Below are positions 39,396 to 46,460 of a stretch of 64,000 nucleotides of DNA, in pieces. Both the position numbers and the translations under genes were made by a program. The stretch is from Actinomadura madurae (GTDB lineage: Bacteria > Actinomycetota > Actinomycetes > Streptosporangiales > Streptosporangiaceae), in NCBI RefSeq assembly GCF_900115095.1, contig NZ_FOVH01000003.1, positions 558,001 to 622,000 on the forward strand, given 5' to 3'. The notes under the pieces are model-generated. The model was not told the DNA's origin. It searched no databases and worked only from the letters and a program-made list of their open reading frames with translations. Numbering within the stretch: position 1 is the first letter of the stretch; every line of letters begins with the position of its first letter.

Positions 39396-39839
39396 CGCGG
39401 GCCGCCGGTGGGCGTGACGTGTGTGATTTTGGCGACAGCGGGGCCGAACGAGGCCCGCGTGGCCACTGAGCTGGCGTTTTGTAGTGATATGTCGCGATTG
39501 CGCCACTTTGCCGGAGTATTTCGGGAACAGATTGCGGTCGCCGTCGCCAGCCGGTAACCAAGCAACTTCCGAGTCGCCGCGCTTGTCCGGTACCTGGACC
39601 TGCGCACTGTTCGGAGCCTTGGATAGGGGATCGTCACCGTTTGGCAATCTTCCCTGTTCCTGCTGAGGTGGATTGCATTATCCACAACCGCGTGCCGGGG
39701 CTGTGCTTGGCTGGGATGCGCTGGAACAATTGACGCCCGTGGTTACCCTGGGCCCGAGGTGGGTTCAGAAAGGACCACCGGACCAAGACCAGGAACACAG
39801 GACCGCGCCGACCGGGGGCGAGGCGCGAGCGGAGGCAGG
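39396..39839 (+). other. 444-nt intergenic region before the secretion-like cluster
   Basis: No supported gene. Its base composition is noticeably less GC-rich than the flanks. It contains an 18-bp inverted repeat with a perfect TTATCCACA (39668-39686), a TTGACG hexamer (39730-39735) without a matching -10, and GGTAACC/GGTTACC at 39553 and 39741. It is presumably the control region of the cluster that starts at 39840. Confidence 0.6.
39668..39686. promoter_or_regulatory. inverted repeat containing a DnaA-box sequence
   Basis: GTGGAT-TGCATT-ATCCAC is a perfect 6-bp inverted repeat. Its right arm extends to TTATCCACA (39678-39686), the consensus DnaA box of E. coli; the actinomycete preference is TTGTCCACA. 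It is either an operator for an unknown regulator or a DnaA site, 155-170 nt before the first gene of the cluster. Confidence 0.5.
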
Positions 39840-40856
39840 ATGGCTCGCAGGTCGGCCGTGGGACGCGGCCGTGACACCGCCGTAGTCGACGAGACGGCGG
39901 CGCCCGGCCGGGCGCTCGGTTCGTCCGCCGACCCGTGGGACCTGCCCGAGCGGGGACGGTCCGGCGGCGGGCGCGGCGGCACGCGAGGCGGCCGCTGGGG
40001 CGGCTCCGGCGGGCGCTGGTGGGTCTGGGTCGGGCGCGCCGTGCTCTGGGCGCTCATCATCGTCATCCTCGTCAACGGCGTCCGCGCCCCGTTCGAGCGC
40101 TTCACCGCCGACGAGACCTCCGGCGGGGCGCCGGCCGCGTCCAAGCCCGCGAAGAACGCGGGATTCCCGTCCAGCGCCGCGGGCGCGTTCGCGCTCCAGT
40201 TCGCGAACGTCTATCTCAACTTCGACCAGAAGAGCGCCCCCGCCCGCGAGGCGCAAATGCGGACCTTCCTGCCCGACGGCGCCGACGCCCAATTCGGCTG
40301 GAACGGCGTCGGGAAGATGCAGGTTCAGTCCGTGCAGGTCGCCGGAGTGGACGCCCGCGACGCCAACAACGCGACCGTGACGCTCCTCGCCCGGACGGCC
40401 GACAGATGGCTCCGCCTCGCCGTTCCCGTGTACGCCGACAAGAGCGGCTCACTGGTCGTGTCCGCACGCCCCGCCCTGCTTCCCCCGCCCACCAAGGCGC
40501 AGCTTCCCCAGGGCGGGGTCCAGGACCGCGACACCGCCCTCGAAACCGAACTCCAGCCCTTCCTCGGCACCTTCTTCCAGGAGTACGCCCGGGGGAACCA
40601 GGAGGCCCTGTCCCGCTTCTCCAACGGGACGACCATCGCGGGCCTCGCCAACTCCGTCACCTTCGTGCAGGTCAAGGAGGTCGTCGCGCCCAAGGGACCG
40701 GGCGGCGAGCGGACCGTCACCGCGACCGTGGTGTGGCAGCCGGCCGGAGGAGGCGGCGGCGAACTGGAGCAGAGCTACCAGCTCGCCATGGTCAAGAAGG
40801 GCGCCACCTGGCTCGTCCAGGACATTCGCGGCACCACGGAACCGAACGCGTCATGA
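39840..40856 (+). CDS. TcpC-like conjugal transfer membrane protein
   Basis: 338 residues, ATG with GGAGG 4 nt upstream. The first 55 residues are disordered and Arg/Gly-rich; one membrane helix at 60-81 (WWVWVGRAVLWALIIVILVNGV). Outside the membrane come two similar alpha/beta units: FALQFANVYLNFDQKSAPAREAQMRTFL and TELQPFLGTFFQEYARGNQEALSRFSNG, each followed by beta strands. This is the layout of TcpC, a VirB8-like assembly protein with two NTF2-type domains found in Gram-positive conjugation systems. It is the first gene of the cluster and probably nucleates the inner-membrane complex. Confidence 0.8.
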   Translation: MARRSAVGRGRDTAVVDETAAPGRALGSSADPWDLPERGRSGGGRGGTRGGRWGGSGGRWWVWVGRAVLWALIIVILVNGVRAPFERFTADETSGGAPAASKPAKNAGFPSSAAGAFALQFANVYLNFDQKSAPAREAQMRTFLPDGADAQFGWNGVGKMQVQSVQVAGVDARDANNATVTLLARTADRWLRLAVPVYADKSGSLVVSARPALLPPPTKAQLPQGGVQDRDTALETELQPFLGTFFQEYARGNQEALSRFSNGTTIAGLANSVTFVQVKEVVAPKGPGGERTVTATVVWQPAGGGGGELEQSYQLAMVKKGATWLVQDIRGTTEPNAS

Positions 40857-40919
40857 GAGGCCGCGATTTGAAAACCAACACCCCCAGCGAGTCCGCCGAC
40901 CTAGGAAGGTAGCCAGTCG

Positions 40920-41204
40920 ATGCTGCACCACATCATGGCGTCGATTCCGCACGAACTTCTGGCGGCGCCCGACGACGAACTGAAAACCGACCAGCTCGCC
41001 GACTGGCTCCGCCAGATATTCGGCCCGCTGTTCCTTGTGATCGTCTCCATTGTCGCGATCTTCTTCCTGTTCACCCGAGAAATCACGCGTTTCGTCCAAT
41101 TCATCGTGCTGGCGATAGGAATCGGGGTGGTCTTCTACGTGCCGAACATCATCGAGACCACGGCCAAGGCGATAGCCAAGGCCCTCGGCGTGGACGTCTC
41201 CTGA
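40920..41204 (+). CDS. small two-TM protein, pilin/TcpD-like
   Basis: 94 residues, AGGAAGG about 8 nt before the ATG. Two membrane helices at about 31-50 (IFGPLFLVIVSIVAIFFLF) and 57-77 (FVQFIVLAIGIGVVFYVPNII), preceded by an amphipathic N-terminus with an acidic patch and followed by a short Lys/Ala tail. The size and two-helix form recall VirB2/TrbC pilins and TcpD, but there is no clear signal-peptidase site. As the second gene in a secretion-like cluster it is a candidate channel or pilus subunit; this is inference. Confidence 0.7.
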   Translation: MLHHIMASIPHELLAAPDDELKTDQLADWLRQIFGPLFLVIVSIVAIFFLFTREITRFVQFIVLAIGIGVVFYVPNIIETTAKAIAKALGVDVS

Positions 41205-41260
41205 CCTCGCCCGGAGGTCGGCAGGCGGCACGGCGCTCGCGCAGTTAGGGGAGTAGGGGC

Positions 41261-43813
41261 GTGGATCTACCCACGTACACGAACATCTGGCGCATCGAGA
41301 AGCGGCTCTACAAGCTGTACGACCTGCGGCTGCCCATGCCGCTGCCGCTGGTCCAGATCGGCGTGTTCCTCGGTGTGTTCGTGCCCTGGATCGTGCTGCT
41401 CAGAGTCGTCGGGATCCCCTTCGAGTCACCCTGGCACGTCCTGTACATCGTCCCGCCGGGCGTGCTGACCTGGATGGCGACCCGCCCCGTCATCGAGGGC
41501 AAGCGGCTCACCGAACTGCTGCTCTCCCAGAGCCGCTACCTCTCCGAACCCCGCACGTGGTGCCGCCTCACCCCGATCCGCGAACCCCGCGAGGTCGTCA
41601 TCGTGGCCCGCGTGTGGCGCCGCGCCGAGGCCCCCGCCCCGGCCGCCGCGATGGAACGTGCCGCGATCAAGTCCCGCCGCCGCGCCCGGGACCCCGAGCC
41701 CGTCCCCATCGCCCCGCCCGCCGCCGCGCCCGCCCCGGTCGTACCGCGCCCCGCGGCCGCCGCCGCGCCCCCGTCCCTGGTGGAGTACGCCGCGCAGCGC
41801 GAACCGGCCGTGCCCCCCAAGGCCTGGCGCCGCACCACCCGCGACATCTCCCACGAGGACGACGTCCTCCCCGTCGCCGCCGAGATCGAGCACCCCCCGG
41901 CCACCCCGCAGCTGGAGGCGCCCCCGCCGGCGGCCCCCGGCTCCGGCAAGCGCGCCTTCGCCTCCGGCGTCCGCCGTCCGGGAGCGCCCGCCGAGGTCTG
42001 GCAGGCCGAGGCACCCCCCGACACCCGTCCCGACATCCCCGTCCCGCAGCCCGCCCCGAGCGTCCGCTGGGTGACCCCCGCTGAGGAGACGTTCAACGGC
42101 GAGCCCGGAGACAAGAAGGTCGCGGGCCACCGAGCCACTCACCGCGACACCCCGTCCACCCCGCGCCCCCACGCGACCCGCCCCGACATCCCCATGGTCC
42201 CCGGCGCCTTCGGCGCCCACTCCCGGCAACAACCCGCCCACGCCCAGGAGCCCGAGCAGCCGCAAGGACGCCCGCCTGTGCCGAGTGCTGAGACGGTGTG
42301 GCCTCCGAGGCCCGCGCCGGAGCAGGAGCAGGCCGCGAGCCCGGGTGGTGAGCCGGAGGCTCAGCCTGCGCATGCGGGCGGCGAGGAGACGCGCCCGTCT
42401 GCTCGTCCCACGCGTCCTGAGCAGCAGGTGGTTCGCGCGCAGGAGCAGCCCGAGCGCCCTGAAGAGCAGCGTGAGCGTGCTCAGGAGCAGTCTGCGCAGG
42501 AGCCTTCCGCGAGCCCGAGCGAGGAGGCGCGGTCTGGCGGCGAGGCGGAGAGGCCGGAGGACGAGGGTGCGCGTTCGGGTGCTGGGGAGACCCGCCCGTC
42601 TGCTCGTCCTACGCGGCCCGAGCAGCAGGTGGCTCGGGCGCAGGAGCAGCAGGGGGTTCTGCGGGAGCCTCCGCGGCCCTGGTCCAAGGGGCTTTCCAAG
42701 CCGTTGCGGCCCGCGGTCACGGACAACCTCATGTGGCCCCCGGTCCCCGATGCGGGGGCTCCGGCCGCGCAGGGGACGCCGGTCCAGCCTCCGGCCCCGC
42801 CGCCGGTGGAGGAGGAGGCGCCGCCGCGCGAGGTGCGGTCCCAGCCCGCTTCGCCCGTCCGGCCGCGGCCGTTGCCGCCGCCTCCGGCGCCGCCGCCGTC
42901 CGGGCCAGCCATCACGCCGCCGGGGCCCGAGCACGAGGTCACCAGCGGCGGGCTGCGGCGGCTCATCCACGCCGTCGGCGGCGGACACGGCGAGATCGAC
43001 GCCGAGTTCCAGCAGCGGATCCAGCAGCCGTTCCACGGGACGCGGCACGTCGTGGTGCTCGGGTGCACCGGGGGCGCGGGGCAGACCGTCACGGCGCTGA
43101 TGCTCGGGCACACGTTCGCCCAGCACAACGGCGAGCCCGTCGTGGCGATCGACGTGAATCCGGGTCCCGGTGCGCTGGCGCGGCGGACGCGCAGCGACAC
43201 CAACGAGACGCTGACGGGGCTCATCACGCGCGCCGACCAGGTCAACAGCCTCACGGCGATGCGGCGGTACACCTCGCAGGCCAAGTCGGGGCTCGACGTG
43301 ATCGCGGCCGGGAAGAACCCGCTGCAGGCGCTGGACGACCGCGACTACGCGCTGGCCATCCGCACGCTCGACCGGTTCTACTCGGTGACGATGCTGGACG
43401 CGGCGGCGGCCGTGGTCGCGCGCGTCCTGCCGTACGCGGACCAGATCGTGCTGGTCGCGCCGGCCAGCGCCGACGCGCCGCGCGCGGTCGCGATGACGTT
43501 CGAGTGGCTGGACGGCCACGGGTACGAGGAGCTGCGCTCGCGCGCCGTGACCGTCATCAACGGGGTGAGCCGCCGCAGCATGGACGACGTCGAGCAGGCC
43601 GAGGCCGTGGCGCGGGGGCGTTGCCGGGCGCTGGTGCGCATCCCGTGGGATGATCACCTGAGCATGGACCGCGCGCCGCGCAACGAGCTGAAGTCGTTGC
43701 GCACGCCGACGCGGCGTGCCTATCTTGCCCTCGCCGGCGTCGTGGCCGGCGGCTTCACCGTCATGCCCGAGCGTTACCAGGAGCTTCAGCAGGAGCAGGA
43801 GGCCACCCGATGA
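41261..43813 (+). CDS. TcpE-like membrane domain fused to degenerate MinD/ParA-like ATPase
   Basis: 850 residues, GTG with GGGGAG upstream. Residues 1-110 are TcpE-like: two membrane helices (LVQIGVFLGVFVPWIVLLRVVG, WHVLYIVPPGVLTWMA) flanked by YTNIWRIEKRLYKLYDLRLPMPLPL and RPVIEGKRLTELLLSQSRYLSEP. Residues 120-555 are a Pro/Ala/Glu-rich disordered linker with an internal repeat. Residues 590-840 have the MinD/ParA fold (HVVVLGCTGGAGQTVTALMLGHTFAQHNGEPVVAIDVNPGPGALARR, VTMLDAAAAVVARVLPYADQIVLVAPAS, RCRALVRIPWDDHLS). The P-loop reads GCTGGAGQT: the usual lysine is Gln608 and the signature lysine is absent, so ATP hydrolysis is doubtful. Streptomyces SCO4127 is a similar protein. Confidence 0.82.
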   Translation: MDLPTYTNIWRIEKRLYKLYDLRLPMPLPLVQIGVFLGVFVPWIVLLRVVGIPFESPWHVLYIVPPGVLTWMATRPVIEGKRLTELLLSQSRYLSEPRTWCRLTPIREPREVVIVARVWRRAEAPAPAAAMERAAIKSRRRARDPEPVPIAPPAAAPAPVVPRPAAAAAPPSLVEYAAQREPAVPPKAWRRTTRDISHEDDVLPVAAEIEHPPATPQLEAPPPAAPGSGKRAFASGVRRPGAPAEVWQAEAPPDTRPDIPVPQPAPSVRWVTPAEETFNGEPGDKKVAGHRATHRDTPSTPRPHATRPDIPMVPGAFGAHSRQQPAHAQEPEQPQGRPPVPSAETVWPPRPAPEQEQAASPGGEPEAQPAHAGGEETRPSARPTRPEQQVVRAQEQPERPEEQRERAQEQSAQEPSASPSEEARSGGEAERPEDEGARSGAGETRPSARPTRPEQQVARAQEQQGVLREPPRPWSKGLSKPLRPAVTDNLMWPPVPDAGAPAAQGTPVQPPAPPPVEEEAPPREVRSQPASPVRPRPLPPPPAPPPSGPAITPPGPEHEVTSGGLRRLIHAVGGGHGEIDAEFQQRIQQPFHGTRHVVVLGCTGGAGQTVTALMLGHTFAQHNGEPVVAIDVNPGPGALARRTRSDTNETLTGLITRADQVNSLTAMRRYTSQAKSGLDVIAAGKNPLQALDDRDYALAIRTLDRFYSVTMLDAAAAVVARVLPYADQIVLVAPASADAPRAVAMTFEWLDGHGYEELRSRAVTVINGVSRRSMDDVEQAEAVARGRCRALVRIPWDDHLSMDRAPRNELKSLRTPTRRAYLALAGVVAGGFTVMPERYQELQQEQEATR
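42386..42649 (+). repeat. internal direct repeat in the linker
   Basis: Two 63-nt near-copies (42386-42448 and 42587-42649, 201 nt apart) encode ETRPSARPTRPEQQVxRAQEQ. The surrounding stretch uses more T-ending codons than the rest of the gene. Confidence 0.75.
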
Positions 43814-43873
43814 GCGCCCCTCGCGGGCACCTAGCGGAGAGCACGGCGAGCCGGGCATTCCTGGCGGACACGC

Positions 43874-43901
43874 TTGACGTTCATGACCGTCCGGATGGTC
43901 A
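43874..43901 (+). promoter_or_regulatory. possible internal promoter/operator before the VirB4 gene
   Basis: In the 157-nt gap, TTGACG (43874-43879) is followed by the inverted repeat TGACC-N8-GGTCA (43884-43901). No good -10 box, so weak evidence only. Confidence 0.3.
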
Positions 43902-43970
43902 ACACTCTCCCGGACAACCCTGCGCGGCCCTCCGTACGCCGGGAGAATCAGGGGCCGGAAGGAGGGCGGC

Positions 43971-46460
43971 ATGAGCAAGTCGAGCCGGTTGGCCGTGCGG
44001 TACTTCGACGACCGCGTGCTGCTCACCGACGCCGCCGCCTGGGCGTACTTCCGGCTGCCCACCGTGTCGTACGAGTTCACGACGGGCGAGGAGCGCGAGG
44101 CGCTCGCCACCAACATCACCATCGCGCTCGCGGGCATCCGGATGCAGGACGCCGAGGTGCACCTGCGGATCGCGCACCGGACGTACCCGGCCGCCGAGTG
44201 GGCGCTGGCCCTGGACCGGACGTCCGACGGCGGCCCCGGGTGGCGGGAGTACCTGGAGGAGACCTACGCGCACGTGTGGGCCAAGGACTTCTGGACCAAG
44301 GAGGTCTACCTCGGGGTCCGGCTCGGCCCGCGCGGCATGGGCGCGCACCTGTCGGGCGGTGTCCTGTCGCAGCTGATGGGGTTCTACAAGAAGAGCGAGA
44401 ACGTCCTCGGCGTGCACGACGACGCGATCGACAAGAAGGAGATCGGGCGCTGGACGGAGCAGGCCGAGCGGATCGGGCGCGCGCTCGGCGGGTCCGCGCT
44501 CTACGCGCGGCACGCCACGTCCACCGAGGTGGCGTGGCTGTTCCAGCACGCGGTGACGGGGTCGCTCGCCGACCCGCCGCCGTCGGCCGTACCGCGCAGG
44601 ACGTGGGGGAAGGGCGAGATCGAGTCGCTGGTGGAGGGCGCCATCCACAACGGGCGCTCGTACCTGCGGGTCGAGCAGCCGAACTTCACGGGCGCGGGCG
44701 GCGGCGCCACGGCCACGTCCTATGTCGCGTACCTGTCGTTCGCCCGGTTCCCCGACATGATGCCGTTCCCCGACGGGGAGCCCTGGTTCCACTACTCGGA
44801 CGCGCTCCCGTTCCCCGTGGAGATCAGCGCGCGGATGAAGCTGATCCCGCCGGCGAAGGCGTCCAAGGACGTCTCGCGGAAGCTGGCGCACGCCCGCGAC
44901 ATGGACCAGCACATCCGGGAGGCGGGCGCGGAGGCGCCGATCGCGCTGGCCGAGCAGATCGACGCGGCCCGGATGCTGGAGCACGGCATCACCAAGGAGC
45001 GGCTGCCGTTCGTGTACGGGTGGCACCGGCTGATCGTGTCCGCGCCGACGGAGGAGCTGCTCGCGCAGCGGGTGGACGCGGTCGTCGAGCACTACCGCGA
45101 CATCGGCATCGACGTCGTCAACTCGACCGGCGACCAGTTCTCGCTGTTCCTGGAGTCGCTGCCCGGCGACCAGATCCGGCTGAACGCCTACGCGCAACGC
45201 CAGCCGCTGCGGACGATCGCGGGCGGCATGCCGATCGCGACCGTCGACCTCGGGGACCGTCCGGACGATGAGGCCGAGGGGTGGATCGGCCCGTACATCG
45301 GCGAGACGCTCGGCCGGGCCCGGTCCATCGTGCACTTCGACCCGCTCGTCGCGGCGGCCCGGAACCGCCCGACCGCCGTGGCGATCACCGGCGAGCCCGG
45401 CGGCGGCAAGACCACGCTCGCGCTGCTGCTGATCTACCAGATGGCGCTGCGCGGGGTCACCGTCGCGGCGATCGACCCCAAGGGCGACGCCGAGTCCCTG
45501 GTGGAGCTGCTGAAGGCGCGCGGCCGCAAGGCGCGGATCCTGCCGCTCGGGTCGGCGGCGCCCGGCCTGCTCGACCCGTTCTCGTTCGGCGACGACCTCG
45601 CCACGATGAAGACGATGGCGACCGAGACGCTGCGGCTGCTGCTGCCGCGGATGTCGGAGGAGCGCGAGTCCGCGATGATCCAGGCGGTCGGCGCGGTCGC
45701 CAACGGGGAGCGGCCGTCGCTCGGACGCGTCGTCGACCATCTGGAGGCGGCGGAGGATCCCGCGTCCAAGAACCTCGGCGCGGTGCTGCGCTCCATGTCG
45801 GAGATGCGGCTCGCGCGGCTGTGCTTCGACCCGTCCGGCGGCGAGCGCATCGACACCGCCGGGTGGACGACGGTCTTCACGCTCGGCGGGCTCACCCTGC
45901 CGGACGTCACCATCTCGCGGGAGGACTACTCCTACGAGCAGCGCCTGTCGGTGGCGCTGATGTACCTGGTGTCGCAGTTCGCGCGGCGCCTCATGCACGG
46001 CCTCGACCGGCGGCTCCCCAAGGCCATCTTCCTGGACGAGGCGTGGGCGATCACCTCGACGCCCGAGGGCGCGAAGCTGGTGCCGGAGGTGTCCCGGATG
46101 GGGCGCTCCCGCAACACCGCGCTGATCCTGGTCTCCCAGAACGCGGGCGACCTGCTGAACGAACAGGTGACGAACTGCCTGTCGTCGGTGTTCTCGTTCC
46201 GCTCCACCGAGCGGGTCGAGGTCGGCAACGTCATGTCGCTCCTCGGGGTGGAGGCGTCCGACGAGCACAAGGCCGTGCTGCGCAACCTCGGCAACGGCGA
46301 ATGCATCTTCCGTGACCTCGACGGCCGTGCGGGGCGCATCGGCGTCGACCTGATCTCCGAGGAACTGCAGCGTTGGCTGGACACCAACCCGACCCGGTCC
46401 CGTCCGGGCACGTCCGAACTGACCGCAGCGGGGGCCGAGGTCGAGGAGGTCGGCCGATGA
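43971..46460 (+). CDS. VirB4-like conjugation ATPase
   Basis: 829 residues, ATG with GGAAGGAGGG upstream. The N-terminal 450 residues (RLAVRYFDDRVLLTDAAAWAYFRLPTVSYEFTT, TSYVAYLSFARFPDMMPF, VNSTGDQFSLFLESLPGD) form the VirB4 substrate/membrane-binding half. The C-terminal half is the hexameric motor: Walker A GEPGGGKTT at 474-482, AAIDPKGDAESLVELLKARG, Walker B AIFLDEAW with D689/E690, and LILVSQNAGDLLNEQVTNCLSSVFSFRS. All catalytic residues are intact, in contrast to the preceding MinD-like protein. It should drive assembly or substrate transfer. The next gene overlaps it by 4 nt. Confidence 0.9.
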   Translation: MSKSSRLAVRYFDDRVLLTDAAAWAYFRLPTVSYEFTTGEEREALATNITIALAGIRMQDAEVHLRIAHRTYPAAEWALALDRTSDGGPGWREYLEETYAHVWAKDFWTKEVYLGVRLGPRGMGAHLSGGVLSQLMGFYKKSENVLGVHDDAIDKKEIGRWTEQAERIGRALGGSALYARHATSTEVAWLFQHAVTGSLADPPPSAVPRRTWGKGEIESLVEGAIHNGRSYLRVEQPNFTGAGGGATATSYVAYLSFARFPDMMPFPDGEPWFHYSDALPFPVEISARMKLIPPAKASKDVSRKLAHARDMDQHIREAGAEAPIALAEQIDAARMLEHGITKERLPFVYGWHRLIVSAPTEELLAQRVDAVVEHYRDIGIDVVNSTGDQFSLFLESLPGDQIRLNAYAQRQPLRTIAGGMPIATVDLGDRPDDEAEGWIGPYIGETLGRARSIVHFDPLVAAARNRPTAVAITGEPGGGKTTLALLLIYQMALRGVTVAAIDPKGDAESLVELLKARGRKARILPLGSAAPGLLDPFSFGDDLATMKTMATETLRLLLPRMSEERESAMIQAVGAVANGERPSLGRVVDHLEAAEDPASKNLGAVLRSMSEMRLARLCFDPSGGERIDTAGWTTVFTLGGLTLPDVTISREDYSYEQRLSVALMYLVSQFARRLMHGLDRRLPKAIFLDEAWAITSTPEGAKLVPEVSRMGRSRNTALILVSQNAGDLLNEQVTNCLSSVFSFRSTERVEVGNVMSLLGVEASDEHKAVLRNLGNGECIFRDLDGRAGRIGVDLISEELQRWLDTNPTRSRPGTSELTAAGAEVEEVGR

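Noticed and set aside
39484..39666. 60-codon frame in the cluster's upstream region
   Set aside because: No ribosome site, no recognisable features, and overlaps likely regulatory DNA.
40853..40912. 19-codon open frame overlapping the TcpC-like stop
   Set aside because: Too short, no domain, and the good Shine-Dalgarno belongs to the following 94-residue gene.
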